Source: Vreelandella olivaria
Lineage (GTDB): Bacteria > Pseudomonadota > Gammaproteobacteria > Pseudomonadales > Halomonadaceae
DNA length: 64,000 nt
Direction of reading: 5' to 3'
NCBI RefSeq assembly: GCF_023507745.1
Contig: NZ_JALPZO010000052.1
Coordinates: 1 to 64,000 of the forward strand
Every line of letters begins with the position of its first letter. The stretch's first letter is position 1. Positions 44,415-53,023 of this stretch are shown piece by piece. A program made the translations under genes and the position numbers. Under the pieces are notes generated by a model. The model saw nothing but the letters and a program-made list of their open reading frames with translations, was not told where the DNA came from and ran no database searches.

Positions 44415-45366
44415 GACGGACCTCCTTGGGAGTGAACTTGACTAGGTTCTCTTGTGGTTTGGTGGCAGGGGATGCCGGGGGTAAAGTGGTTCCAGGCTCA
44501 TCGCTTGCCGCCAGGTGCACTGGGTTCACTGGTGTTGGATAGCGAAGCCCTTGCCCGTCGAACTCCTGGGTGCGTAGCTCACCTGAGCGGTTCACCAGAA
44601 AATCGACCAGATAATTGCGAATGGTATAAAAATGGGGGTGCTTAACGATCTCTGCCCGTTGCCGTGGTCTGGGCAGGTCGATTTCCACCGCATCAGCGAT
44701 ACGCGCCTGGGGGCCGTTGGTCATTAAGAAGATGCGATCGGCCAGTAGTACCGCTTCGTCGACATCATGAGTGATCATGAATACGGTTTGCTGATCCTGG
44801 CTCCAGATCTTGATCAGCTCATCCTGAATCACCCCCCTCGTCAGCGCATCCAGTGCGCCAAAAGGCTCATCAAGCAGCAGTAGTTTTGGTTTGGTGGCGA
44901 AGGCGCGGGCAATGCTGACCCGCTGGCGCATACCGCCAGAGAGTTGCGCGGGTTTACGATTAATCACCTCTTTCAAACCCACCATCTCCAGGTACTTCAT
45001 ACTATGTGCGGTGACTTCGTGGTTGCTCCACGTTTTCCAGCGGGCACGAACCCCAAAGCGGACATTTTCCAGTGCGGTTAACCACGGCAGCAGGCTGTAG
45101 TTTTGGAACACCACACCACGCTCAAGACCAGGGCCACTGATCTCTTTGTTCTCCATCACCATGGAGCCTTCCGAGAACTGATCCAGTCCGGCGAGTGCAT
45201 TCATAATGGTGGATTTGCCACAGCCTGAATGGCCAATAATGCAAACAAACTCACCTTTCGTTAGCTGAAAACTAATGTTTTCAAAAACGGTTAATGGTGC
45301 GGTGTCTTTACCTGCGCCAGGGAAGCGTTTCGCGGCTTGCTGCACTTCAACAAAGGCATGACTCAT
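44407..45366 (-). CDS. cynD: Cyanate (nitrate-type) ABC transporter ATPase CynD
   Basis: A 319-residue ATPase with Walker A GHSGCGKS (residues 45-52), Q-loop VVFQNYSLLPWL, signature LSGGMRQRVSIARAF and Walker [18 protein letters not shown]. The Q-loop and NQ-type wording match NrtD/CynD/TauB. A 60-residue proline-rich tail follows the domain. ATG 45366 is preceded by AAAAGGAG; the longer frame to 45417 overlaps cynB and is not used. Together with CynA and CynB it imports cyanate, and perhaps nitrate. Confidence 0.9.
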   Translation of the reverse strand: MSHAFVEVQQAAKRFPGAGKDTAPLTVFENISFQLTKGEFVCIIGHSGCGKSTIMNALAGLDQFSEGSMVMENKEISGPGLERGVVFQNYSLLPWLTALENVRFGVRARWKTWSNHEVTAHSMKYLEMVGLKEVINRKPAQLSGGMRQRVSIARAFATKPKLLLLDEPFGALDALTRGVIQDELIKIWSQDQQTVFMITHDVDEAVLLADRIFLMTNGPQARIADAVEIDLPRPRQRAEIVKHPHFYTIRNYLVDFLVNRSGELRTQEFDGQGLRYPTPVNPVHLAASDEPGTTLPPASPATKPQENLVKFTPKEVRHG

Positions 45367-45379
45367 CGTAAACTCCTTT

Positions 45380-46237
45380 TCATTCGGCGTAGGTGACCAG
45401 GCGGGCAACATAGGCAAGTGTCATATCCAATAGCATGCCCACCACGCCGATCATCAGGATGGAGAAAATTACGCTGGTCAGGTCAAGATTGTTCCATTCG
45501 TTCCAGACGTAGTAGCCAATACCGGTTCCACCCACAAGCATTTCAGCGGCGACGATCACCAGCCATGCAATACCTATCGAAATACGCATGCCGGTAAGAA
45601 TGGTCGGTGCGGCAGCAGGCAGTATGACCTTAAAGGCGGTCTGCAGAGACGAAAGCTCGTGAGTGCGGGCCACATTCACCCAGTCATTACGCACCCCCGC
45701 TACGCCAAAGGCTGTGTTCAGCAGCATGGGCCAGATGGAACAAATGAAGATGACAAAGATTGCCGAGGCTTCTGCATCACGAATGATAAACAGCGCCAGC
45801 GGCATCCAGGCCAGCGGTGATATCGGTCGCAGTACCTGAATGAAGGGGTTCAAGGTTTTATAGGCCAATGGCGACATGCCAATCAGAAAGCCGATGGGAA
45901 TGGCGACAGCGGCTGCCATCAAGTATCCGCTGAGCACTCGGTAAAGCGAGTAACCCAGTTGAATGCCAATCCCTTTATCGTTGGGGCCCGCATCATAGAA
46001 AGGGTTGGATAACTGCTCCCATGCGCGTTCTATGATGGCGGAGGGAGGGGGGACGCTGGCCGTTTCATCAGCTCCCCCCAGTAGCATCTCATACTCGCTG
46101 AGCTCCTCGCCGCCGCCAAGTAAAGGCGTTCTATGTAACCCTTCCCACAAGCCCAGGAGCAGCGCCAGTAACACGATGGCCAGCAGCCCGGCACGCATGT
46201 TCAAGCTTAATTTCCATTCGATCGTGGTGCGGTCCAT
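45380..46237 (-). CDS. cynB: Cyanate ABC transporter permease CynB
   Basis: A 285-residue permease of the NrtB/CynB type with about six segments. VNVARTHELSSLQTAFKVILPAAAPTILTGMRIS is the ATPase-contact loop, and WLVIVAAEMLVGGTGIGYYVWNEWN is shared with nitrate and cyanate permeases. The N-terminal periplasmic region holds an extra acidic insert (EELSEYEMLLGGADE). It begins two bases after cynA stops and is followed by cynD after 13 bases. Confidence 0.9.
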   Translation of the reverse strand: MDRTTIEWKLSLNMRAGLLAIVLLALLLGLWEGLHRTPLLGGGEELSEYEMLLGGADETASVPPPSAIIERAWEQLSNPFYDAGPNDKGIGIQLGYSLYRVLSGYLMAAAVAIPIGFLIGMSPLAYKTLNPFIQVLRPISPLAWMPLALFIIRDAEASAIFVIFICSIWPMLLNTAFGVAGVRNDWVNVARTHELSSLQTAFKVILPAAAPTILTGMRISIGIAWLVIVAAEMLVGGTGIGYYVWNEWNNLDLTSVIFSILMIGVVGMLLDMTLAYVARLVTYAE

Positions 46238-46239
46238 GA

Positions 46240-47661
46240 TCAGCTCCTGCGGATATCAAAGCTGGCAATGTAGCCCTCGGGATCGTTGTAATCGAAGGTT
46301 TTGCCCATAATCTGGTATTGGCGTGAAGACTCCTCAGGGGCGTCGTAACCAAGCTCGTTCATAACGGTACGGGCATCGGAGGCAAGGAAGACATCCCGGG
46401 CAATTTGCTGGTAATCCATGTCACCTTCGATATAGCCCCATCGTTTCATCTGGGTAAGAATCCATATCGCCATGGAGTGCCATGGGAAGGGGTCAAAGTC
46501 GATACGATCCGGTACGTTCTGCACGCCACCCAGGCCATCGGCATAACGACCTGTTAGCACTTGCTCGATAACGGTAACCGGCTGGTTAAGGTAGTTGGTG
46601 GGCGCAATGGCTTCCGAGATTTCAGAACGATTTGCAGGGTCTGAAGAGTACTGGGTTGCATCAATGATGGCACGCAGTAGAGCACCGTAAGTGTTGGGGT
46701 TCTCTCTCGCAAAGCGTGTGCTGGTGGCAAAGGCGCAGCATGGGTGGCCATCCCATATCTCTTTGGTGAGCAAATGGATAAAGCCAATGCGTTCAAACAC
46801 GGCACGTTGGTTAAAGGGGTCAGGTGAGAGGAAGCCGTCGATATTGCCAGCACGAAGGTTGGCCACCATTTCGGGCGGTGGGATCACCCTGATTTGAATA
46901 TCCTGGTCTGGGTCCAGGCCATGTTCGGCGACGTAATAACGCAGTAGGAAGTTGTGCATTGAGTATTCAAAGGGTACGCCAAAGGTAAAGCCTTTCCACT
47001 GCTGAGGGTCACGTTTATCTTGATGGTCGTTGTGCAAAACAATCGCTTGACCATTAATGTTTTCAATCGCCGGTGCGATGAAAGCGCGCTGCGAAGAGCC
47101 CACGCCCAGGCTCATTGCCAGCGGCATCGGCGAAAGCATATGGGCTGCATCGTAACGGTCATTCAGTGAGTTATCGCGTATGAGCGCCCAGCCGGCGGTT
47201 TTAATCACGTTGACATCCAAGCCGTAACGCTCATAAAAACCCATGGGATGCGCCATAATAATGGGAGTGGCGCAGGTAATGGGAATAAAACCTATATCAA
47301 GCTGCGTTTTTTCCAGTGGCCCCAGATCCTCTTTGACCGCAGCCTTGATCGCATCCATCGGCAACAGGCTGGCGAGGGCCGCTGCGGCGGTGCCGCCGCC
47401 CACCAGCTTCATAAACTGGCGGCGGTGTATGTCACTATGGCCGAACATGCCGCGTACCAACGTGCTCTCCACCACCCTGTCCATCACATCGTCTGCGCTG
47501 CTCAAGGTAGTTGACTGATGGGAGGGGGCGGCAGTAGGTGGTCTAGTGGTAGATGGGGACGCCGGGAGGCACTGATGGCAATTGCATTTTCGTCCGTGAA
47601 TCAGTGATTGGTGATGATCAAAGGGATTACCAAGACTGCTATGGTCATTGTTCTCTTTCAT
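46240..47661 (-). CDS. cynA: Cyanate/nitrate-type ABC transporter binding protein CynA, Tat-exported
   Basis: A 473-residue NrtA/CynA-family binding protein. A Tat signal (HRRQFMKLVGGGTAAAALASLL, Arg80-Arg81) is unusual in beginning only after an 80-residue N-terminal extension with a CNCHQC cluster (Cys26, 28, 31). The full-length ATG 47661 is supported by GAGGTG seven bases upstream. The mature part has LEKTQLDIGFIPITCATPIIMAHPMGFYERYGLDV, typical of nitrate/cyanate receptors. It heads the cynABDS operon under a sigma-54 promoter. Nitrate is the alternative ligand, but cynS in the operon favours cyanate. Confidence 0.88.
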   Translation of the reverse strand: MKENNDHSSLGNPFDHHQSLIHGRKCNCHQCLPASPSTTRPPTAAPSHQSTTLSSADDVMDRVVESTLVRGMFGHSDIHRRQFMKLVGGGTAAAALASLLPMDAIKAAVKEDLGPLEKTQLDIGFIPITCATPIIMAHPMGFYERYGLDVNVIKTAGWALIRDNSLNDRYDAAHMLSPMPLAMSLGVGSSQRAFIAPAIENINGQAIVLHNDHQDKRDPQQWKGFTFGVPFEYSMHNFLLRYYVAEHGLDPDQDIQIRVIPPPEMVANLRAGNIDGFLSPDPFNQRAVFERIGFIHLLTKEIWDGHPCCAFATSTRFARENPNTYGALLRAIIDATQYSSDPANRSEISEAIAPTNYLNQPVTVIEQVLTGRYADGLGGVQNVPDRIDFDPFPWHSMAIWILTQMKRWGYIEGDMDYQQIARDVFLASDARTVMNELGYDAPEESSRQYQIMGKTFDYNDPEGYIASFDIRRS

Positions 47662-47746
47662 GGACGTTCACCTCACAGGAGCAAAAAAGGGTGTTGGCTG
47701 CGCCGTCTTGGTGCGAAAAATTCCCTGCGGCGCTACAGAGTTAGGT

Positions 47747-47762
47747 AGCCACTTATGTGCCA
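47747..47762 (-). promoter_or_regulatory. Sigma-54 promoter of cynABDS
   Basis: On the minus strand TGGCAC-ATAAG-TGGCT matches the sigma-54 consensus TGGCAC-N5-TTGCW at all positions but one, with GG and GC correctly 12 apart (-24/-12). Transcription would begin about 47736, roughly 75 bases before the cynA ATG. Confidence 0.85.
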
Positions 47763-47844
47763 TAATGCTCTTTTGTTGGATAATGCCTTTTATTTCAAAT
47801 ATTTAATGTTGTTTTATGATAAGGATTTATGAATCTATTGGTTA

Positions 47845-47895
47845 ACGATTTTTCGTTAATTACGATATTTCGTTGTTAAAATGACGAAATGTCGT
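47845..47895. promoter_or_regulatory. Three ACGA-N4-TCGT palindromes: candidate CynF activator sites
   Basis: Three 12-base copies occur: ACGATTTTTCGT (47845-47856), ACGATATTTCGT (47862-47873) and ACGAAATGTCGT (47884-47895). They lie 85 to 150 bases upstream of the cynA sigma-54 promoter, a normal enhancer distance, and just ahead of cynF. The last two also pair as a larger inverted repeat (15 of 16 bases). Confidence 0.75.
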
Positions 47896-47960
47896 AATTG
47901 GCCCAGTGTTTGTATGGTGTTAACCATCCTCTAAATTGGGTGACTCAAAAGGACGCTGTA

Positions 47961-49877
47961 ATGGCATTAAATGGTTCTGGCCACGCCTTGACGCTAATGG
48001 CTAGTCAGACTCCGCTCGCCATGGTGGTCATTGATCCGTTAGAAGACCAGTTGGTCGAGGCAAATGAGGCGGCATGTCAGCTATTACTTATCGAACCGGA
48101 AAATCCGCCTGACACTCCGTTCAGTCACCGGCTCAGCGCGTCGTTGCCACTATGGGTGAGTTTTACTGATGAAGTGCTAACCCAATCTGGTGGCTGGTCT
48201 GATGATCTGATCCTTCTTGATACGGGGCGCCAGCCACATCGGGTTGAAGTATACGGCCAGCGAATCCAGGGTACGTCGCTGCTACTGTTGACATTGATCG
48301 ATCGCAATAAGGCTGAGCAGCGCCGCGCAAAGGCCGAGCTAATCCGTCAGCACCGCCAGGGTGAGGTGGGGTGGCAGCGGGTTGAGCAGGTATTCGAGCG
48401 GATCGAAAAGCAGAACCAGTTGATTTTAAGTGCCGCCGGAGAGGGGATTTACGGCCTGGATGCGGAGGGGAAAACTACTTTCGTCAATCCGGCAGCGGAG
48501 CGTATTTTAGGGTGGAGCACAGAGAATATGGTGGGGCACGATGCCCACCTGATGTTCCATCATACCCACGCGGATGGCAGTCATTTTCCAGTGCAACAGT
48601 GTCCCATCCATGCCTCCTTTAGTGATGGCCAGGTGCATCATGTTGATGACGAAGTGTTCTGGCATAAAAACGGCGAGGCGATACCGGTTGAATACACCAG
48701 CACGCCGATTTTCGAGATGGGACGGTTGGTGGGAGCCGTTGTGCTGTTTCGTGATATTAGCGAGCGCAAGCGGGCTGAGCAGCAGCTGCGTGACGCCTTG
48801 GAGGAAGTGGAGTCGCTCAAGCGTCGTTTAGAGCTTGAGAACCAGTACCTTCAGGAGGAGATTAAGGCGGAGCTAAATCACCGTAATATTGTTGGTAACA
48901 GCCCGGCGGTGGCCAAGCTTATTCAGCAGATTGAAATGGTCGCACCGACCAGCGCTAACGTGTTGATTAGTGGTGAGTCCGGTACGGGTAAAGAGTTAAT
49001 TGCCCGGGCGATTCATGCCGGTAGTGTACGCAGCGACCGGCCGCTCATTCGGGTTAACTGTGCGGCGATCCCCCGTGACCTGTTTGAGAGCGAATTTTTC
49101 GGCCATGTGAAAGGAGCATTTACGGGCGCTGTACAGGATCGCCCGGGCCGCTTTGAGTTGGCCCATGGTGGTACGCTCTTTCTGGATGAGGTGGGCGAAA
49201 TTCCATTAGAGCTACAAAGTAAATTGCTCCGCGTACTGCAAGACCAGCAGTTTGAACGGGTAGGTGATAACCGAACACGGGAAGTCGATGTACGGGTAAT
49301 TGCTGCTACTAACCGCGACCTGCGGGATATGATTGAGGAAGGGCATTTTCGCGAAGATCTCTACTTCCGCCTTAACGTCTTCCCGATCGATTCCGTTCCA
49401 CTGCGCAAACGGATTGAAGATGTGCCATTGTTGGCGCGGCATTTTCTGAACAGGGCTTGCCTGAAGTTCAACAAGCCTGGCGTACGCATTCCCCCCGCGC
49501 AACTGGAGGTACTGCAACGTTACCCTTGGCCGGGAAATATTCGCGAGTTGGAAAACGTGATAGAGCGACAGGTCATTGTGACACAGGATCGTCGTTTGAC
49601 CTTTGATGATTTGCTGCTGGGTGAAACTTCGCGCATGAGGGGGAGCGTCTCCCGAAAATGGAGTGATGTGCCATCGCCTCAGGAAAGCGTCCAAACTGAA
49701 CAGGCATTTCAGCAACAGCAACGTGATAATGCCATTGCCGCTCTGATTGCTGCCAATGGAAAGGTATCGGGAATTGGTGGGGCGGCTGAGCAGCTAGGAG
49801 TAAAACCGACGACACTGGCTTCGCGGCTGCATAAATGGGGGGTCGACCCGCACCTCTATCGTATAAAGAGGCAATAA
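47961..49877 (+). CDS. cynF: Sigma-54-dependent activator of cyanate genes, CynF-like
   Basis: A 638-residue enhancer-binding protein. An N-terminal sensory part (about 8-115) is followed by a PAS domain (about 150-270), a coiled linker, an AAA+ domain (Walker A GESGTGKE 338-345, the sigma-54 loop GAFTGA 385-390, Walker B TLFLDE 405-410) and a C-terminal Fis-type helix-turn-helix. ATG 47961 follows AAGGACG. The gene is divergent from cynABDS, which has a matching sigma-54 promoter. In Pseudomonas pseudoalcaligenes a regulator of this kind, CynF, sits with cynABDS, so the assignment is by context. The signal sensed by the PAS domain is unknown. Confidence 0.85.
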   Translation: MALNGSGHALTLMASQTPLAMVVIDPLEDQLVEANEAACQLLLIEPENPPDTPFSHRLSASLPLWVSFTDEVLTQSGGWSDDLILLDTGRQPHRVEVYGQRIQGTSLLLLTLIDRNKAEQRRAKAELIRQHRQGEVGWQRVEQVFERIEKQNQLILSAAGEGIYGLDAEGKTTFVNPAAERILGWSTENMVGHDAHLMFHHTHADGSHFPVQQCPIHASFSDGQVHHVDDEVFWHKNGEAIPVEYTSTPIFEMGRLVGAVVLFRDISERKRAEQQLRDALEEVESLKRRLELENQYLQEEIKAELNHRNIVGNSPAVAKLIQQIEMVAPTSANVLISGESGTGKELIARAIHAGSVRSDRPLIRVNCAAIPRDLFESEFFGHVKGAFTGAVQDRPGRFELAHGGTLFLDEVGEIPLELQSKLLRVLQDQQFERVGDNRTREVDVRVIAATNRDLRDMIEEGHFREDLYFRLNVFPIDSVPLRKRIEDVPLLARHFLNRACLKFNKPGVRIPPAQLEVLQRYPWPGNIRELENVIERQVIVTQDRRLTFDDLLLGETSRMRGSVSRKWSDVPSPQESVQTEQAFQQQQRDNAIAALIAANGKVSGIGGAAEQLGVKPTTLASRLHKWGVDPHLYRIKRQ

Positions 49878-49965
49878 TCTGAAATTGGCACTTCAGTTGC
49901 TTTTATAGAATTACTTGGTTTTAAGGCCTGAACTTAAGCCATAGATACAGCACCTGGGCGGTGCT

Positions 49966-49999
49966 CTGGGGCTCCCCAGGAGAACACCTGTGCCGGTGT
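49966..49999 (+). other. Two small hairpins after cynF
   Basis: CTGGG-GCTC-CCCAG (49966-49979) and ACACC-TGTGCC-GGTGT (49984-49999) lie within 120 bases of the cynF stop. No U tract follows, so a terminator role is weak. The remaining 49878-50099 gap shows nothing else. Confidence 0.35.
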
Positions 50000-50099
50000 C
50001 TAAATAGCCGTACTGCTGTGGGTGTCAGACTCTCAGGATCTGCCGCTGGCCCTCTTGCTTTTACCGGTTAGCCCAAAGCACTGTGATTATGTTATGAGT

Positions 50100-51464
50100 C
50101 TAGGAGGAATAGCTTTTTAGTATAGGAAGTGTGATTTTTGCAATGAGTCCTTGTGGTTGTCGGTTCTCAAGTGTCAACTCCCCTGCATGCATATGGATAA
50201 TGGAGCGACTGGCAGCTAGCCCTAGCCCATATCCCCCAGTCTTATGGTTGCGTGATGGTTCTCCACGGTAAAAAGGGTCGAAAATCCGAAGGAGTTGAGA
50301 GGAAGGAACTCCAGGGCCATTATCCATTACAGCAATGATGATAAGTGATTGTGTTATTGATAACGTTATTTCTGCATCATATCCATATTTTATTGCATTA
50401 TCTATTAGGTTGGTTAAAGCTCTTTTTAAAGAATCTGGATGCCCATAGTAAGTGATTTTTTTATAGTGTTGATGTTTAATGTCATGACCCATGTCAGAAA
50501 AGTTGTCAATTACAGTATATAAAAGTTCGCTAAGGTCAAATGGGGTCATTTCAACTGATTTTGATTCCAGTTGGAAGTGATCTAAACATGCCTCTACCAT
50601 GGATTGAAGTTCACAAACATCGGCAGAAAATTTTTTCTTTTGCATTTCGTTAGTAATGAACTCACTGCGTAGCTTCAAGCGTGTTAGTGGGGTTCTTAAA
50701 TCATGTGATATTGAAGTCAACATCTCTATGCGACTGTCTATTAAACGCTGAATTCTGGTTTGCATAGAATTAAAAATTGAGAGAGCCGTACGGATTTCGG
50801 ATGGGCCGTGCTCCTCAATCGGTTGAGTTCTTGCCCCTATGCTAAACTGTTCAGCAGCACGTGCAAATAAGCGTATGGGGCGGGATACGGAAAGACCAAA
50901 AAACCAGGAAACTAGAAAAGTGGATACCAGAAAAAAAGTAATATACAAAAGAATACGATATGGAAAACTTAGTCCCCATAGGCGCTCAGTGCTATTGAAC
51001 ATGAGCCAAGAATGATCTTCTAGACGAATTGCAAGTGCATATAAGCGCTTTTCTATAGGAATATCTGCTTGCTGCCAAGCAGAATCAGCCGGATCAATTA
51101 GAAGTAGTTTGATATTTGGATAGCCTAATATATTGGCGAAGTTTCCCCAATAGAGAGGATCATAGTCGTTAGGGGTGGGTGGAAGCGGCAGGCTTGTACG
51201 ATCAGGGAACCAGCTCACCATTACAGGTTCTTCGGAAATTTTATTGGCAATCTGTCGGCGTTGATCTGGCGGTAGCTGATTAATCACTTTAGTGATGCCT
51301 GCTACCATGACAATTTGATCGCTTCTTTCAAGAGGAGGCTGTGATAGCGTGCCTGCTGACCATATGAAAACCAAATTCATCACCAAAGCAATTAGAATTG
51401 CAGCGATGACATGTATTACGAACCATGCATTGATATTTCCAGGGAATTGACTGTTCCACCTCAT
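50100..51464 (-). CDS. EnvZ-like membrane sensor histidine kinase
   Basis: A 454-residue kinase with two membrane segments (about 13-37 and 170-190) around a 130-residue periplasmic domain, a HAMP-like linker (LSVSRPIRLFARAAEQF), HisKA with His254 (SISHDLRTPLTRLKLR) and a HATPase with NLIDNAIKYG and DNGPGVP. It overlaps the regulator gene by four bases. The DNA is visibly AT-richer than its surroundings, with rare-looking codons, so it may be foreign. The signal is unknown; a decayed MipA-type gene lies opposite. Confidence 0.88.
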   Translation of the reverse strand: MRWNSQFPGNINAWFVIHVIAAILIALVMNLVFIWSAGTLSQPPLERSDQIVMVAGITKVINQLPPDQRRQIANKISEEPVMVSWFPDRTSLPLPPTPNDYDPLYWGNFANILGYPNIKLLLIDPADSAWQQADIPIEKRLYALAIRLEDHSWLMFNSTERLWGLSFPYRILLYITFFLVSTFLVSWFFGLSVSRPIRLFARAAEQFSIGARTQPIEEHGPSEIRTALSIFNSMQTRIQRLIDSRIEMLTSISHDLRTPLTRLKLRSEFITNEMQKKKFSADVCELQSMVEACLDHFQLESKSVEMTPFDLSELLYTVIDNFSDMGHDIKHQHYKKITYYGHPDSLKRALTNLIDNAIKYGYDAEITLSITQSLIIIAVMDNGPGVPSSQLLRIFDPFYRGEPSRNHKTGGYGLGLAASRSIIHMHAGELTLENRQPQGLIAKITLPILKSYSS

Positions 51465-52165
51465 TTTCGATAAACCAACGGAGTAAATATATATCCAGAG
51501 TTACGAACTGTTTTTATCAGTTTTGGATATTTTGGATTTGGTTCGATTTTTCTACGAAGTCTACTGATGAGGACATCAATGCTTCTATCAAAAACATCAT
51601 ATGTTGCTCCTTTTGTTAGGTCTAGTATTTGGTTTCTACTTAGTACTTTTCCAGGATGATTTACAAAGGTTAAAAGTAGTTCGAATTCTCCGCCAGATAT
51701 GGGGATGAGTGTGTTATTTTCATTTCTCAGCTCTCGTTTACCTATTTCCAGCTTCCAGTTGTTGAAATGAAAATGAGGTGTGGATGTGTGGGTATATGAC
51801 CGTTGAGAGGTCCGTCGGAGGACGGCTCTGATTCTTGCTAACAACTCTCTAGGATCAAAAGGCTTTGCTACATAATCATCTGCACCTAACTCTAGCCCTA
51901 AGATTCGGTCAGGAAGTTCTGTTATTGCTGTGAGCATGATGATGGATATATTCGAGTGTTCGCGTATGCGTTTACAGATAGCGATGCCGTCTTCGTCTGG
52001 TAACATGATGTCGAGAATTAACATGTCAAACTTGGTATGTTCCATTCTCTGATCCATGGTTTTACCTGAGCAAGCGGTTTCAACTTTAAAACCATGCCTG
52101 GTTAAAAAATCTCGCATTAAATCTAATAAGTCGATGTCATCGTCGATGACTAAGATTGTGGCCAT
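51461..52165 (-). CDS. OmpR-type response regulator
   Basis: A 234-residue OmpR/PhoB-class regulator with receiver Asp52 (LILDIMLPDEDG), the dimerisation region KPFDPRELLARI and a winged-helix domain ending in KTVRNSGYIFTP. The helix text ISGGEFELLLTFVNHPGKVLSR is standard. It is the first gene of the pair, with ATG 52165, and its stop overlaps the kinase start. The likely target, by analogy with other RR-HK-mipA loci, was the broken gene at 52371. Confidence 0.9.
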   Translation of the reverse strand: MATILVIDDDIDLLDLMRDFLTRHGFKVETACSGKTMDQRMEHTKFDMLILDIMLPDEDGIAICKRIREHSNISIIMLTAITELPDRILGLELGADDYVAKPFDPRELLARIRAVLRRTSQRSYTHTSTPHFHFNNWKLEIGKRELRNENNTLIPISGGEFELLLTFVNHPGKVLSRNQILDLTKGATYDVFDRSIDVLISRLRRKIEPNPKYPKLIKTVRNSGYIFTPLVYRK

Positions 52166-52370
52166 GAGCCTGGTTTCCTATGTAAAGGTCAGTCTATTAT
52201 AGCTTTTCTTTTACCTGAAGCATGTTGTTATCTGAAACTATTGTTTCTGGATGGAAATAATGAAGAAATAATCCAGAAAAATAAATATGCAATAGTATAG
52301 GAGGAAGGTCAGGAGTACACCATATCGCAGTTATCTAGAGACGCTATGCCATTAAATTGTGGAGAAAAGT

Positions 52371-52754
52371 ATGTTATTGAAGAATGTGGCAGAAAATCTG
52401 CTTGGTTGTACTGTTCTTGCGGGAGGGGGATGTACCTCTACATATGCGCAAGAAGGGTCCTCTAGCCAATCAGATGAGCAGAGTACGCAGTGGTGCTTAG
52501 GGGATGTGGGAGATACGCAAACTCACCCTATACTGGCGCAGGTACTGAACTGAGTATTTTTCCTCTGACTGTATTTCGGTAGTAGCCAGTTGTTTTTTTC
52601 ACGTAACGACATTCCCAATGTGGGAGTAGGCTTTGCTCTCGTTGACCCTCAGTTGGGCCGTGTATACAAGCATTCGTTATGAGTGGTACCCAGATGCGAT
52701 TTCAGATAGCCCGCTAATTAATGACAGTAGTGTTACATCTGTTGGGTGGGAATA
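52371..52754 (+). pseudogene. Decayed MipA/OmpV-family outer-membrane protein gene
   Basis: It begins with a proper start (ATG 52371, GGAG six bases before) and a signal-peptide-like N-terminus with STYAQ. QWCLGDVGDTQTH continues in one frame; the next frame reads PYTGAGTELSIFPLTVF, standard MipA/OmpV text; then another frame gives SRNDIPNVGVGFALVD, and further on SPLINDSSVTSVGWE, which resembles the MipA C-terminal strand. These parts lie in three frames with stops between and missing pieces, about 130 codons of an expected 250. The gene is divergent from the two-component pair. Confidence 0.65.
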
Positions 52755-52932
52755 GGTTATATATTCCAAGTACCCCAGGTAGCATGCAAAGGCAGCTTGT
52801 GTGGTTTATGTTATCCCCTGAGCGTGCTTACACCCGAGGACATGCGTGCGCGAGGGGTGACCCTGGTCTAGGTTAATAAGGCCAAGCTTGACATCGTCCA
52901 TGTCCACACATTTTGTTAACGTTCAACTCTAG

Positions 52933-52958
52933 CATACATACATGAATGTAACTATAAT
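52933..52958 (+). promoter_or_regulatory. Promoter and TetR-type operator of the efflux operon
   Basis: A perfect TATAAT (52953-52958) lies 65 bases before the tolC-like start. Directly before it CATACA-TACAT-GAATGTA (52933-52950) recurs, as CATACA-N5-GAATGTA, in front of the TetR gene (61599-61616), and resembles the E. coli AcrR box (TACATACAT...). A bound repressor would cover the spacer. Confidence 0.7.
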
Positions 52959-53023
52959 GCCACTCTTTCTTCTGAATGGCATCGCTGTTGCGCCATCCTA
53001 CGTTGACACCTAGAGGCAATCCC

